Numbered from the stretch's first letter, positions 45,709 to 57,838 are shown. The stretch is DNA of 64,000 bases from Erythrophleum ivorense (GCA_026724425.1 JAIUCV010001277.1:62001-126000), one strand, 5' to 3'. Made by a program: numbers and translations. Notes: a model not told the origin generated them from the sequence alone.

Positions 45709-46073
45709 ATTTTTTTTTTTTTTTTCGTTTTAAATCCGAAAATTCTGGAAGGCGTATCTGTAAGACCGTGTGGACGTACACCGCCCACAGCCCCTTCTCG
45801 CGAAGCCCCAAGAGTGCTTTAGGTGTCTAAACATCGTTTGTGCCCAAAATAACGACGTTTAGACGCTTTTCCGGGCCATTTTCTACTACGGACTCCGAAT
45901 CAAAGAATACAAAGCGGTATGCTACGTGTTCTTAGGATGCATCCATCTTTCCTCTCTTAGAAAGCCTACCCAACAGTCCAGACCGGGCCTAAGCATCAAG
46001 TGGGGCCCACGCCGAATGAGCGTCCAAGATCCTTTTGGGAAATGATATATGCGATTGCGCGTTATATACAAAC

Positions 46074-46192
46074 GGGTGCGATCATACCAGCACTAATGCA
46101 CCGGATCCCATCAGAACTCCGCAGTTAAGCGTGCTTTGGCGAGAGTAGTACTAGGATGGGTGACCTCCCGGGAAGTCCTCGTGTTGCACCCC
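46074..46192 (+). rRNA. 5S rRNA: 5S rRNA copy 96 (G64T)
   Basis: G64T; 20-T run, the longest in the window, giving a 488-bp unit; spacer ATGT. Confidence 0.97.
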
Positions 46193-46561
46193 ATTTTTTT
46201 TTTTTTTTTTTTTCGTTTTAAATCCGAAAATTCTGGAAGGCGTATCTGTAAGACCGTGTGGACGTACACCGCCCACAGCCCCTTCTCGCGAAGCCCCAAG
46301 AGTGCTTTAGGTGTCTAAACATCGTTTGTGCCCAAAATAACGACGTTTAGACGCTTTTCCGGGCCATTTTCTACTACGGACTCCGAATCAAAGAATACAA
46401 AGCGGTATGCTACGTGTTCTTAGGATGCATCCATCATTCCTCTCTTAGAAAGCCTACCCAACAGTCCGGACCGGGCCTAAGCATCAAGTGGGGCCCACGC
46501 CGAATGAGCGTCCAAGATCCTTTTGGGAAATGATATATGCGATTGCGCGTTATATACAAAC

Positions 46562-46680
46562 GGGTGCGATCATACCAGCACTAATGCACCGGATCCCATC
46601 AGAACTCCGCAGCTAAGCGTGCTTGGGCGAGAGTAGTACTAGGATGGGTGACCTCCCGGGAAGTACTCGTGTTGCACCCC
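46562..46680 (+). rRNA. 5S rRNA: 5S rRNA copy 97 (T52C, C104A)
   Basis: Linked pair; 17-T run; spacer ATAT with gaatag. Confidence 0.97.
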
Positions 46681-47046
46681 ATTTTTTTTTTTTTTTTTCG
46701 TTTTAAATCCGAAAATTCTGGAAGGCGTATCTGTAAGACCGTGTGGACGTACACCGCCCACAGCCCCTTCTCGCGAAGCCCCAAGAGTGCTTTAGGTGTC
46801 TAAACATCGTTTGTGCCCAAAATAACGACGTTTAGACGCTTTTCCGGGCCATTTTCTACTACGGACTCCGAATCAAAGAATAGAAAGCGGTATGCTACGT
46901 GTTCTTAGGATGCATCCATCATTCCTCTCTTAGAAAGCCTACCCAACAGTCCAGACCGGGCCTAAGCATCAAGTGGGGCCCACGCCGAATGAGCGTCCAA
47001 GATCCTTTTGGGAAATGATATATGCGATTGCGCGTTATATACAAAC

Positions 47047-47165
47047 GGGTGCGATCATACCAGCACTAATGCACCGGATCCCATCAGAACTCCGCAGTTA
47101 AGCGTGCTCGGGCGAGAGTAGTACTAGGATGGGTGACCTCCCGGGAAGTCCTCGTGTTGCACCCC
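47047..47165 (+). rRNA. 5S rRNA: 5S rRNA copy 98 (T63C)
   Basis: T63C; 16-T run; spacer ATAT with cccccag. Confidence 0.97.
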
Positions 47166-47530
47166 ATTTTTTTTTTTTTTTTCGTTTTAAATCCGAAAAT
47201 TCTGGAAGGCGTATCTGTAAGACCGTGTGGACGTACACCGCCCACAGCCCCTTCTCGCGAAGCCCCCAGAGTGCTTTAGGTGTCTAAACATCGTTTGTGC
47301 CCAAAATAACGACGTTTAGACGCTTTTCCGGGCCATTTTCTACTACGGACTCCGAATCAAAGAATACAAAGCGGTATGCTACGTGTTCTTAGGATGCATC
47401 CATCATTCCTCTCTTAGAAAGCCTACCCAACAGTCCAGACCGGGCCTAAGCATCAAGTGGGGCCCACGCCGAATGAGCGTCCAAGATCCTTTTGGGAAAT
47501 GATATATGCGATTGCGCGTTATATACAAAC

Positions 47531-47649
47531 GGGTGCGATCATACCAGCACTAATGCACCGGATCCCATCAGAACTCCGCAGCTAAGCGTGCTTGGGCGAG
47601 AGTAGTACTAGGATGGGTGACCTCCCGGGAAGTACTCGTGTTGCACCCC
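47531..47649 (+). rRNA. 5S rRNA: 5S rRNA copy 99 (T52C, C104A)
   Basis: Linked pair; 17-T run; spacer ATAT with gaatag. Duplicate of copy 97. Confidence 0.97.
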
Positions 47650-48015
47650 ATTTTTTTTTTTTTTTTTCGTTTTAAATCCGAAAATTCTGGAAGGCGTATC
47701 TGTAAGACCGTGTGGACGTACACCGCCCACAGCCCCTTCTCGCGAAGCCCCAAGAGTGCTTTAGGTGTCTAAACATCGTTTGTGCCCAAAATAACGACGT
47801 TTAGACGCTTTTCCGGGCCATTTTCTACTACGGACTCCGAATCAAAGAATAGAAAGCGGTATGCTACGTGTTCTTAGGATGCATCCATCATTCCTCTCTT
47901 AGAAAGCCTACCCAACAGTCCAGACCGGGCCTAAGCATCAAGTGGGGCCCACGCCGAATGAGCGTCCAAGATCCTTTTGGGAAATGATATATGCGATTGC
48001 GCGTTATATACAAAC

Positions 48016-48134
48016 GGGTGCGATCATACCAGCACTAATGCACCGGATCCCATCAGAACTCCGCAGTTAAGCGTGCTCGGGCGAGAGTAGTACTAGGATG
48101 GGTGACCTCCCGGGAAGTCCTCGTGTTGCACCCC
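48016..48134 (+). rRNA. 5S rRNA: 5S rRNA copy 100 (T63C)
   Basis: T63C; 16-T run; spacer ATAT with cccccag. Duplicate of copy 98. Confidence 0.97.
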
Positions 48135-48499
48135 ATTTTTTTTTTTTTTTTCGTTTTAAATCCGAAAATTCTGGAAGGCGTATCTGTAAGACCGTGTGGA
48201 CGTACACCGCCCACAGCCCCTTCTCGCGAAGCCCCCAGAGTGCTTTAGGTGTCTAAACATCGTTTGTGCCCAAAATAACGACGTTTAGACGCTTTTCCGG
48301 GCCATTTTCTACTACGGACTCCGAATCAAAGAATACAAAGCGGTATGCTACGTGTTCTTAGGATGCATCCATCATTCCTCTCTTAGAAAGCCTACCCAAC
48401 AGTCCAGACCGGGCCTAAGCATCAAGTGGGGCCCACGCCGAATGAGCGTCCAAGATCCTTTTGGGAAATGATATATGCGATTGCGCGTTATATACAAAC

Positions 48500-48618
48500 G
48501 GGTGCGATCATACCAGCACTAATGCACCGGATCCCATCAGAACTCCGCAGCTAAGCGTGCTTGGGCGAGAGTAGTACTAGGATGGGTGACCTCCCGGGAA
48601 GTACTCGTGTTGCACCCC
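48500..48618 (+). rRNA. 5S rRNA: 5S rRNA copy 101 (T52C, C104A)
   Basis: Linked pair; 17-T run; spacer TTGG. Confidence 0.97.
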
Positions 48619-48984
48619 ATTTTTTTTTTTTTTTTTCGTTTTAAATCCGAAAATTCTGGAAGGCGTATCTGTAAGACCGTGTGGACGTACACCGCCCACA
48701 GCCCCTTCTCGCGAAGCCCCAAGAGTGCTTTAGGTGTCTAAACATCGTTTGTGCCCAAAATAACGACGTTTAGACGCTTTTCCGGGCCATTTTCTACTAC
48801 GGACTCCGAATCAAAGAATACAAAGCGGTATGCTACGTGTTCTTAGGATGCATCCATCTTTCCTCTCTTAGAAAGCCTACCCAACAGTCCGGACCGGGCC
48901 TAAGCATCAAGTGGGGCCCACGCCGAATGAGCGTCCAAGATCCTTTTGGGAAAGGATATATGCGATTGCGCGTTATATACAAAC

Positions 48985-49103
48985 GGGTGCGATCATACCA
49001 GCACTAATGCACCGGATCCCATCAGAACTCCGCAGTTAAGCGTGCTCGGGCGAGAGTAGTACTAGGATGGGTGACCTCCCGGGAAGTCCTCGTGTTGCAC
49101 CCC
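48985..49103 (+). rRNA. 5S rRNA: 5S rRNA copy 102 (T63C)
   Basis: T63C; 19-T run; spacer TTGG. Confidence 0.97.
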
Positions 49104-49471
49104 ATTTTTTTTTTTTTTTTTTTCGTTTTAAATCCGAAAATTCTGGAAGGCGTATCTGTAAGACCGTGTGGACGTACACCGCCCACAGCCCCTTCTCGCG
49201 AAGCCCCAAGAGTGCTTTAGGTGTCTAAACATCGTTTGTGCCCAAAATAACGACGTTTAGACGCTTTTCCGGGCCATTTTCTACTACGGACTCCGAATCA
49301 AAGAATACAAAGCGGTATGCTACGTGTTCTTAGGATGCATCCATCTTTCCTCTCTTAGAAAGCCTACCCAACAGTCCGGACCGGGCCTAAGCATCAAGTG
49401 GGGCCCACGCCGAATGAGCGTCCAAGATCCTTTTGGGAAAGGATATATGCGATTGCGCGTTATATACAAAC

Positions 49472-49590
49472 GGGTGCGATCATACCAGCACTAATGCACC
49501 GGATCCCATCAGAACTCCGCAGTTAAGCGTGCTTGGGCGAGAGTAGTACTAGGATGGGTGACCTCCCGGGAAGTCCTCGTGTTGCACCCC
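49472..49590 (+). rRNA. 5S rRNA: 5S rRNA copy 103
   Basis: Consensus gene; 16-T run; spacer TTAT. Confidence 0.98.
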
Positions 49591-49955
49591 ATTTTTTTTT
49601 TTTTTTTCGTTTTAAATCCGAAAATTCTGGAAGGCGTATCTGTAAGACCGTGTGGACGTACACCGCCCACAGCCCCTTCTCGCGAAGCCCCAAGAGTGCT
49701 TTAGGTGTCTAAACATCGTTTGTGCCCAAAATAACGACGTTTAGACGCTTTTCCGGGCCATTTTCTACTACGGACTCCGAATCAAAGAATACAAAGCGGT
49801 ATGCTACGTGTTCTTAGGATGCATCCATCTTTCCTCTCTTAGAAAGCCTACCCAACAGTCCAGACCGGGCCTAAGCATCAAGTGGGGCCCACGCCGAATG
49901 AGCGTCCAAGATCCTTTTGGGAAATGATATATGCGATTGCGCGTTATATACAAAC

Positions 49956-50074
49956 GGGTGCGATCATACCAGCACTAATGCACCGGATCCCATCAGAACT
50001 CCGCAGTTAAGCGTGCTTTGGCGAGAGTAGTACTAGGATGGGTGACCTCCCGGGAAGTCCTCGTGTTGCACCCC
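49956..50074 (+). rRNA. 5S rRNA: 5S rRNA copy 104 (G64T)
   Basis: G64T; 19-T run; spacer ATGT. Confidence 0.97.
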
Positions 50075-50442
50075 ATTTTTTTTTTTTTTTTTTTCGTTTT
50101 AAATCCGAAAATTCTGGAAGGCGTATCTGTAAGACCGTGTGGACGTACACCGCCCACAGCCCCTTCTCGCGAAGCCCCAAGAGTGCTTTAGGTGTCTAAA
50201 CATCGTTTGTGCCCAAAATAACGACGTTTAGACGCTTTTCCGGGCCATTTTCTACTACGGACTCCGAATCAAAGAATACAAAGCGGTATGCTACGTGTTC
50301 TTAGGATGCATCCATCATTCCTCTCTTAGAAAGCCTACCCAACAGTCCGGACCGGGCCTAAGCATCAAGTGGGGCCCACGCCGAATGAGCGTCCAAGATC
50401 CTTTTGGGAAATGATATATGCGATTGCGCGTTATATACAAAC

Positions 50443-50561
50443 GGGTGCGATCATACCAGCACTAATGCACCGGATCCCATCAGAACTCCGCAGCTAAGCG
50501 TGCTTGGGCGAGAGTAGTACTAGGATGGGTGACCTCCCGGGAAGTACTCGTGTTGCACCCC
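50443..50561 (+). rRNA. 5S rRNA: 5S rRNA copy 105 (T52C, C104A)
   Basis: Linked pair; 17-T run; spacer ATAT with gaatag. Confidence 0.97.
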
Positions 50562-50927
50562 ATTTTTTTTTTTTTTTTTCGTTTTAAATCCGAAAATTCT
50601 GGAAGGCGTATCTGTAAGACCGTGTGGACGTACACCGCCCACAGCCCCTTCTCGCGAAGCCCCAAGAGTGCTTTAGGTGTCTAAACATCGTTTGTGCCCA
50701 AAATAACGACGTTTAGACGCTTTTCCGGGCCATTTTCTACTACGGACTCCGAATCAAAGAATAGAAAGCGGTATGCTACGTGTTCTTAGGATGCATCCAT
50801 CATTCCTCTCTTAGAAAGCCTACCCAACAGTCCAGACCGGGCCTAAGCATCAAGTGGGGCCCACGCCGAATGAGCGTCCAAGATCCTTTTGGGAAATGAT
50901 ATATGCGATTGCGCGTTATATACAAAC

Positions 50928-51046
50928 GGGTGCGATCATACCAGCACTAATGCACCGGATCCCATCAGAACTCCGCAGTTAAGCGTGCTCGGGCGAGAGT
51001 AGTACTAGGATGGGTGACCTCCCGGGAAGTCCTCGTGTTGCACCCC
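50928..51046 (+). rRNA. 5S rRNA: 5S rRNA copy 106 (T63C)
   Basis: T63C; 16-T run; spacer ATAT with cccccag, the last such spacer. Confidence 0.97.
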
Positions 51047-51411
51047 ATTTTTTTTTTTTTTTTCGTTTTAAATCCGAAAATTCTGGAAGGCGTATCTGTA
51101 AGACCGTGTGGACGTACACCGCCCACAGCCCCTTCTCGCGAAGCCCCCAGAGTGCTTTAGGTGTCTAAACATCGTTTGTGCCCAAAATAACGACGTTTAG
51201 ACGCTTTTCCGGGCCATTTTCTACTACGGACTCCGAATCAAAGAATACAAAGCGGTATGCTACGTGTTCTTAGGATGCATCCATCATTCCTCTCTTAGAA
51301 AGCCTACCCAACAGTCCAGACCGGGCCTAAGCATCAAGTGGGGCCCACGCCGAATGAGCGTCCAAGATCCTTTTGGGAAATGATATATGCGATTGCGCGT
51401 TATATACAAAC

Positions 51412-51530
51412 GGGTGCGATCATACCAGCACTAATGCACCGGATCCCATCAGAACTCCGCAGCTAAGCGTGCTTGGGCGAGAGTAGTACTAGGATGGGTG
51501 ACCTCCCGGGAAGTACTCGTGTTGCACCCC
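51412..51530 (+). rRNA. 5S rRNA: 5S rRNA copy 107 (T52C, C104A)
   Basis: Linked pair; 17-T run; spacer TTGG. Confidence 0.97.
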
Positions 51531-51896
51531 ATTTTTTTTTTTTTTTTTCGTTTTAAATCCGAAAATTCTGGAAGGCGTATCTGTAAGACCGTGTGGACGT
51601 ACACCGCCCACAGCCCCTTCTCGCGAAGCCCCAAGAGTGCTTTAGGTGTCTAAACATCGTTTGTGCCCAAAATAACGACGTTTAGACGCTTTTCCGGGCC
51701 ATTTTCTACTACGGACTCCGAATCAAAGAATACAAAGCGGTATGCTACGTGTTCTTAGGATGCATCCATCTTTCCTCTCTTAGAAAGCCTACCCAACAGT
51801 CCGGACCGGGCCTAAGCATCAAGTGGGGCCCACGCCGAATGAGCGTCCAAGATCCTTTTGGGAAAGGATATATGCGATTGCGCGTTATATACAAAC

Positions 51897-52015
51897 GGGT
51901 GCGATCATACCAGCACTAATGCACCGGATCCCATCAGAACTCCGCAGTTAAGCGTGCTCGGGCGAGAGTAGTACTAGGATGGGTGACCTCCCGGGAAGTC
52001 CTCGTGTTGCACCCC
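51897..52015 (+). rRNA. 5S rRNA: 5S rRNA copy 108 (T63C)
   Basis: T63C; 18-T run; spacer TTGG. First unit of the 11-unit super-repeat. Confidence 0.97.
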
Positions 52016-52382
52016 ATTTTTTTTTTTTTTTTTTCGTTTTAAATCCGAAAATTCTGGAAGGCGTATCTGTAAGACCGTGTGGACGTACACCGCCCACAGC
52101 CCCTTCTCGCGAAGCCCCAAGAGTGCTTTAGGTGTCTAAACATCGTTTGTGCCCAAAATAACGACGTTTAGACGCTTTTCCGGGCCATTTTCTACTACGG
52201 ACTCCGAATCAAAGAATACAAAGCGGTATGCTACGTGTTCTTAGGATGCATCCATCTTTCCTCTCTTAGAAAGCCTACCCAACAGTCCGGACCGGGCCTA
52301 AGCATCAAGTGGGGCCCACGCCGAATGAGCGTCCAAGATCCTTTTGGGAAAGGATATATGCGATTGCGCGTTATATACAAAC

Positions 52383-52501
52383 GGGTGCGATCATACCAGC
52401 ACTAATGCACCGGATCCCATCAGAACTCCGCAGTTAAGCGTGCTTGGGCGAGAGTAGTACTAGGATGGGTGACCTCCCGGGAAGTCCTCGTGTTGCACCC
52501 C
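52383..52501 (+). rRNA. 5S rRNA: 5S rRNA copy 109
   Basis: Consensus gene; 18-T run; spacer TTGG. Confidence 0.98.
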
Positions 52502-52868
52502 ATTTTTTTTTTTTTTTTTTCGTTTTAAATCCGAAAATTCTGGAAGGCGTATCTGTAAGACCGTGTGGACGTACACCGCCCACAGCCCCTTCTCGCGAAG
52601 CCCCAAGAGTGCTTTAGGTGTCTAAACATCGTTTGTGCCCAAAATAACGACGTTTAGACGCTTTTCCGGGCCATTTTCTACTACGGACTCCGAATCAAAG
52701 AATACAAAGCGGTATGCTACGTGTTCTTAGGATGCATCCATCTTTCCTCTCTTAGAAAGCCTACCCAACAGTCCGGACCGGGCCTAAGCATCAAGTGGGG
52801 CCCACGCCGAATGAGCGTCCAAGATCCTTTTGGGAAAGGATATATGCGATTGCGCGTTATATACAAAC

Positions 52869-52987
52869 GGGTGCGATCATACCAGCACTAATGCACCGGA
52901 TCCCATCAGAACTCCGCAGTTAAGCGTGCTTGGGCGAGAGTAGTACTAGGATGGGTGACCTCCCGGGAAGTCCTCGTGTTGCACCCC
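52869..52987 (+). rRNA. 5S rRNA: 5S rRNA copy 110
   Basis: Consensus gene; 16-T run; spacer TTAT. Confidence 0.98.
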
Positions 52988-53352
52988 ATTTTTTTTTTTT
53001 TTTTCGTTTTAAATCCGAAAATTCTGGAAGGCGTATCTGTAAGACCGTGTGGACGTACACCGCCCACAGCCCCTTCTCGCGAAGCCCCAAGAGTGCTTTA
53101 GGTGTCTAAACATCGTTTGTGCCCAAAATAACGACGTTTAGACGCTTTTCCGGGCCATTTTCTACTACGGACTCCGAATCAAAGAATACAAAGCGGTATG
53201 CTACGTGTTCTTAGGATGCATCCATCTTTCCTCTCTTAGAAAGCCTACCCAACAGTCCAGACCGGGCCTAAGCATCAAGTGGGGCCCACGCCGAATGAGC
53301 GTCCAAGATCCTTTTGGGAAATGATATATGCGATTGCGCGTTATATACAAAC

Positions 53353-53471
53353 GGGTGCGATCATACCAGCACTAATGCACCGGATCCCATCAGAACTCCG
53401 CAGTTAAGCGTGCTTTGGCGAGAGTAGTACTAGGATGGGTGACCTCCCGGGAAGTCCTCGTGTTGCACCCC
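53353..53471 (+). rRNA. 5S rRNA: 5S rRNA copy 111 (G64T)
   Basis: G64T; 18-T run; spacer ATGT. Confidence 0.97.
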
Positions 53472-53838
53472 ATTTTTTTTTTTTTTTTTTCGTTTTAAAT
53501 CCGAAAATTCTGGAAGGCGTATCTGTAAGACCGTGTGGACGTACACCGCCCACAGCCCCTTCTCGCGAAGCCCCAAGAGTGCTTTAGGTGTCTAAACATC
53601 GTTTGTGCCCAAAATAACGACGTTTAGACGCTTTTCCGGGCCATTTTCTACTACGGACTCCGAATCAAAGAATACAAAGCGGTATGCTACGTGTTCTTAG
53701 GATGCATCCATCATTCCTCTCTTAGAAAGCCTACCCAACAGTCCGGACCGGGCCTAAGCATCAAGTGGGGCCCACGCCGAATGAGCGTCCAAGATCCTTT
53801 TGGGAAATGATATATGCGATTGCGCGTTATATACAAAC

Positions 53839-53957
53839 GGGTGCGATCATACCAGCACTAATGCACCGGATCCCATCAGAACTCCGCAGCTAAGCGTGCT
53901 TGGGCGAGAGTAGTACTAGGATGGGTGACCTCCCGGGAAGTACTCGTGTTGCACCCC
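53839..53957 (+). rRNA. 5S rRNA: 5S rRNA copy 112 (T52C, C104A)
   Basis: Linked pair; 16-T run; spacer TCGG, a new pairing for this gene type. Confidence 0.97.
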
Positions 53958-54322
53958 ATTTTTTTTTTTTTTTTCGTTTTAAATCCGAAAATTCTGGAAG
54001 GCGTATCTGTAAGACCGTGTGGACGTACACCGCCCACAGCCCCTTCTCGCGAAGCCCCAAGAGTGCTTTAGGTGTCTAAACATCGTTTGTGCCCAAAATA
54101 ACGACGTTTAGACGCTTTTCCGGGCCATTTTCTACTACGGACTCCGAATCAAAGAATACAAAGCGGTATGCTACGTGTTCTTAGGATGCATCCATCTTTC
54201 CTCTCTTAGAAAGCCCACCCAACAGTCCGGACCGGGCCTAAGCATCAAGTGGGGCCCACGCCGAATGAGCGTCCAAGATCCTTTTGGGAAAGGATATATG
54301 CGATTGCGCGTTATATACAAAC

Positions 54323-54441
54323 GGGTGCGATCATACCAGCACTAATGCACCGGATCCCATCAGAACTCCGCAGTTAAGCGTGCTTGGGCGAGAGTAGTAC
54401 TAGGATGGGTGACCTCCCGGGAAGTCCTCGTGTTGCACCCC
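54323..54441 (+). rRNA. 5S rRNA: 5S rRNA copy 113
   Basis: Consensus gene; 16-T run; spacer ATAT without gaatag. Confidence 0.98.
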
Positions 54442-54806
54442 ATTTTTTTTTTTTTTTTCGTTTTAAATCCGAAAATTCTGGAAGGCGTATCTGTAAGACC
54501 GTGTGGACGTACACCGCCCACAGCCCCTTCTCGCGAAGCCCCAAGAGTGCTTTAGGTGTCTAAACATCGTTTGTGCCCAAAATAACGACGTTTAGACGCT
54601 TTTCCGGGCCATTTTCTACTACGGACTCCGAATCAAAGAATACAAAGCGGTATGCTACGTGTTCTTAGGATGCATCCATCATTCCTCTCTTAGAAAGCCT
54701 ACCCAACAGTCCAGACCGGGCCTAAGCATCAAGTGGGGCCCACGCCGAATGAGCGTCCAAGATCCTTTTGGGAAATGATATATGCGATTGCGCGTTATAT
54801 ACAAAC

Positions 54807-54925
54807 GGGTGCGATCATACCAGCACTAATGCACCGGATCCCATCAGAACTCCGCAGTTAAGCGTGCTCGGGCGAGAGTAGTACTAGGATGGGTGACCTC
54901 CCGGGAAGTCCTCGTGTTGCACCCC
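54807..54925 (+). rRNA. 5S rRNA: 5S rRNA copy 114 (T63C)
   Basis: T63C; 17-T run; spacer TTAT. Confidence 0.97.
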
Positions 54926-55291
54926 ATTTTTTTTTTTTTTTTTCGTTTTAAATCCGAAAATTCTGGAAGGCGTATCTGTAAGACCGTGTGGACGTACACC
55001 GCCCACAGCCCCTTCTCGCGAAGCCCCAAGAGTGCTTTAGGTGTCTAAACATCGTTTGTGCCCAAAATAACGACGTTTAGACGCTTTTCCGGGCCATTTT
55101 CTACTACGGACTCCGAATCAAAGAATACAAAGCGGTATGCTACGTGTTCTTAGGATGCATCCATCTTTCCTCTCTTAGAAAGCCTACCCAACAGTCCAGA
55201 CCGGGCCTAAGCATCAAGTGGGGCCCACGCCGAATGAGCGTCCAAGATCCTTTTGGGAAATGATATATGCGATTGCGCGTTATATACAAAC

Positions 55292-55410
55292 GGGTGCGAT
55301 CATACCAGCACTAATGCACCGGATCCCATCAGAACTCCGCAGTTAAGCGTGCTTTGGCGAGAGTAGTACTAGGATGGGTGACCTCCCGGGAAGTCCTCGT
55401 GTTGCACCCC
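55292..55410 (+). rRNA. 5S rRNA: 5S rRNA copy 115 (G64T)
   Basis: G64T; 18-T run; spacer ATGT. Confidence 0.97.
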
Positions 55411-55777
55411 ATTTTTTTTTTTTTTTTTTCGTTTTAAATCCGAAAATTCTGGAAGGCGTATCTGTAAGACCGTGTGGACGTACACCGCCCACAGCCCCTT
55501 CTCGCGAAGCCCCAAGAGTGCTTTAGGTGTCTAAACATCGTTTGTGCCCAAAATAACGACGTTTAGACGCTTTTCCGGGCCATTTTCTACTACGGACTCC
55601 GAATCAAAGAATACAAAGCGGTATGCTACGTGTTCTTAGGATGCATCCATCATTCCTCTCTTAGAAAGCCTACCCAACAGTCCGGACCGGGCCTAAGCAT
55701 CAAGTGGGGCCCACGCCGAATGAGCGTCCAAGATCCTTTTGGGAAATGATATATGCGATTGCGCGTTATATACAAAC

Positions 55778-55896
55778 GGGTGCGATCATACCAGCACTAA
55801 TGCACCGGATCCCATCAGAACTCCGCAGCTAAGCGTGCTTGGGCGAGAGTAGTACTAGGATGGGTGACCTCCCGGGAAGTACTCGTGTTGCACCCC
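55778..55896 (+). rRNA. 5S rRNA: 5S rRNA copy 116 (T52C, C104A)
   Basis: Linked pair; 16-T run; spacer TCGG. The spacer has two extra C (gccccacagc, ttctccgcg), the first of many small indels towards the end. Confidence 0.96.
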
Positions 55897-56263
55897 ATTT
55901 TTTTTTTTTTTTTCGTTTTAAATCCGAAAATTCTGGAAGGCGTATCTGTAAGACCGTGTGGACGTACACCGCCCCACAGCCCCTTCTCCGCGAAGCCCCA
56001 AGAGTGCTTTAGGTGTCTAAACATCGTTTGTGCCCAAAATAACGACGTTTAGACGCTTTTCCGGGCCATTTTCTACTACGGACTCCGAATCAAAGAATAC
56101 AAAGCGGTATGCTACGTGTTCTTAGGATGCATCCATCTTTCCTCTCTTAGAAAGCCCACCCAACAGTCCGGACCGGGCCTAAGCATCAAGTGGGGCCCAC
56201 GCCGAATGAGCGTCCAAGATCCTTTTGGGAAAGGATATATGCGATTGCGCGTTATATACAAAC

Positions 56264-56383
56264 GGGTGCGATCATACCAGCACTAATGCACCGGATCCCA
56301 TCAGAACTCCGCAGTTAAGCGTGCTTGGGCGAGAGTAGTACTAGGATGGGTGACCTCCCGGGAAGTCCTCGTGTTTGCACCCC
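56264..56383 (+). rRNA. 5S rRNA: 5S rRNA copy 117 (one-base insertion)
   Basis: 120 nt through an extra T near the 3' end (gtgtttgcac), plus an extra C just after the gene. 16-T run; spacer ATAT with a T lost in ctctagaaag. Probably consensus errors. Confidence 0.92.
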
Positions 56384-56748
56384 CATTTTTTTTTTTTTTT
56401 TCGTTTTAAATCCGAAAATTCTGGAAGGCGTATCTGTAAGACCGTGTGGACGTACACCGCCCACAGCCCCTTCTCGCGAAGCCCCAAGAGTGCTTTAGGT
56501 GTCTAAACATCGTTTGTGCCCAAAATAACGACGTTTAGACGCTTTTCCGGGCCATTTTCTACTACGGACTCCGAATCAAAGAATACAAAGCGGTATGCTA
56601 CGTGTTCTTAGGATGCATCCATCATTCCTCTCTAGAAAGCCTACCCAACAGTCCAGACCGGGCCTAAGCATCAAGTGGGGCCCACGCCGAATGAGCGTCC
56701 AAGATCCTTTTGGGAAATGATATATGCGATTGCGCGTTATATACAAAC

Positions 56749-56867
56749 GGGTGCGATCATACCAGCACTAATGCACCGGATCCCATCAGAACTCCGCAGT
56801 TAAGCGTGCTCGGGCGAGAGTAGTACTAGGATGGGTGACCTCCCGGGAAGTCCTCGTGTTGCACCCC
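56749..56867 (+). rRNA. 5S rRNA: 5S rRNA copy 118 (T63C)
   Basis: T63C; 17-T run; spacer TTAT. Confidence 0.97.
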
Positions 56868-57233
56868 ATTTTTTTTTTTTTTTTTCGTTTTAAATCCGAA
56901 AATTCTGGAAGGCGTATCTGTAAGACCGTGTGGACGTACACCGCCCACAGCCCCTTCTCGCGAAGCCCCAAGAGTGCTTTAGGTGTCTAAACATCGTTTG
57001 TGCCCAAAATAACGACGTTTAGACGCTTTTCCGGGCCATTTTCTACTACGGACTCCGAATCAAAGAATACAAAGCGGTATGCTACGTGTTCTTAGGATGC
57101 ATCCATCTTTCCTCTCTTAGAAAGCCTACCCAACAGTCCAGACCGGGCCTAAGCATCAAGTGGGGCCCACGCCGAATGAGCGTCCAAGATCCTTTTGGGA
57201 AATGATATATGCGATTGCGCGTTATATACAAAC

Positions 57234-57352
57234 GGGTGCGATCATACCAGCACTAATGCACCGGATCCCATCAGAACTCCGCAGTTAAGCGTGCTTTGGC
57301 GAGAGTAGTACTAGGATGGGTGACCTCCCGGGAAGTCCTCGTGTTGCACCCC
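57234..57352 (+). rRNA. 5S rRNA: 5S rRNA copy 119 (G64T)
   Basis: G64T, but the spacer is TTGG instead of the usual ATGT, so the unit looks like a hybrid. 18-T run; spacer has one A lost (gtctaacatc) and an extra C (cggacctcc). Confidence 0.96.
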
Positions 57353-57719
57353 ATTTTTTTTTTTTTTTTTTCGTTTTAAATCCGAAAATTCTGGAAGGCG
57401 TATCTGTAAGACCGTGTGGACGTACACCGCCCACAGCCCCTTCTCGCGAAGCCCCAAGAGTGCTTTAGGTGTCTAACATCGTTTGTGCCCAAAATAACGA
57501 CGTTTAGACGCTTTTCCGGGCCATTTTCTACTACGGACCTCCGAATCAAAGAATACAAAGCGGTATGCTACGTGTTCTTAGGATGCATCCATCTTTCCTC
57601 TCTTAGAAAGCCTACCCAACAGTCCGGACCGGGCCTAAGCATCAAGTGGGGCCCACGCCGAATGAGCGTCCAAGATCCTTTTGGGAAAGGATATATGCGA
57701 TTGCGCGTTATATACAAAC

Positions 57720-57838
57720 GGGTGCGATCATACCAGCACTAATGCACCGGATCCCATCAGAACTCCGCAGTTAAGCGTGCTTGGGCGAGAGTAGTACTAG
57801 GATGGGTGACCTCCCGGGAAGTCCTCGTGTTGCACCCC
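57720..57838 (+). rRNA. 5S rRNA: 5S rRNA copy 120
   Basis: Consensus gene; 18-T run; spacer TTGG with one T lost after the terminator and an extra C (gcatcccatc). Confidence 0.97.

Larger units (their letters stand above)
44620..47530 (+). repeat. Six-unit higher-order repeat, first copy (units 93-98)
   Basis: T52C+C104A/TTGG, T63C/TTGG, consensus/TTAT, G64T/ATGT, T52C+C104A/gaatag, T63C/cccccag; repeated in units 101-106 at 3880-3882 bp. Confidence 0.9.
47531..48499 (+). repeat. Extra two-unit module (units 99-100)
   Basis: Duplicate of the last two units of the preceding block (97-98), with equal T-runs (17 and 16); it turns the 6-unit spacing into 8 units. Confidence 0.9.
48500..51411 (+). 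repeat. Six-unit higher-order repeat, second copy (units 101-106)
   Basis: Same six unit types in the same order as units 93-98. Confidence 0.9.
51897..57233 (+). repeat. 11-unit super-repeat, first copy (units 108-118)
   Basis: Includes two rounds of a four-unit cycle: G64T/ATGT, T52C+C104A/TCGG, consensus/ATAT, T63C/TTAT. Next copy starts 5337 bp later. Confidence 0.85.
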
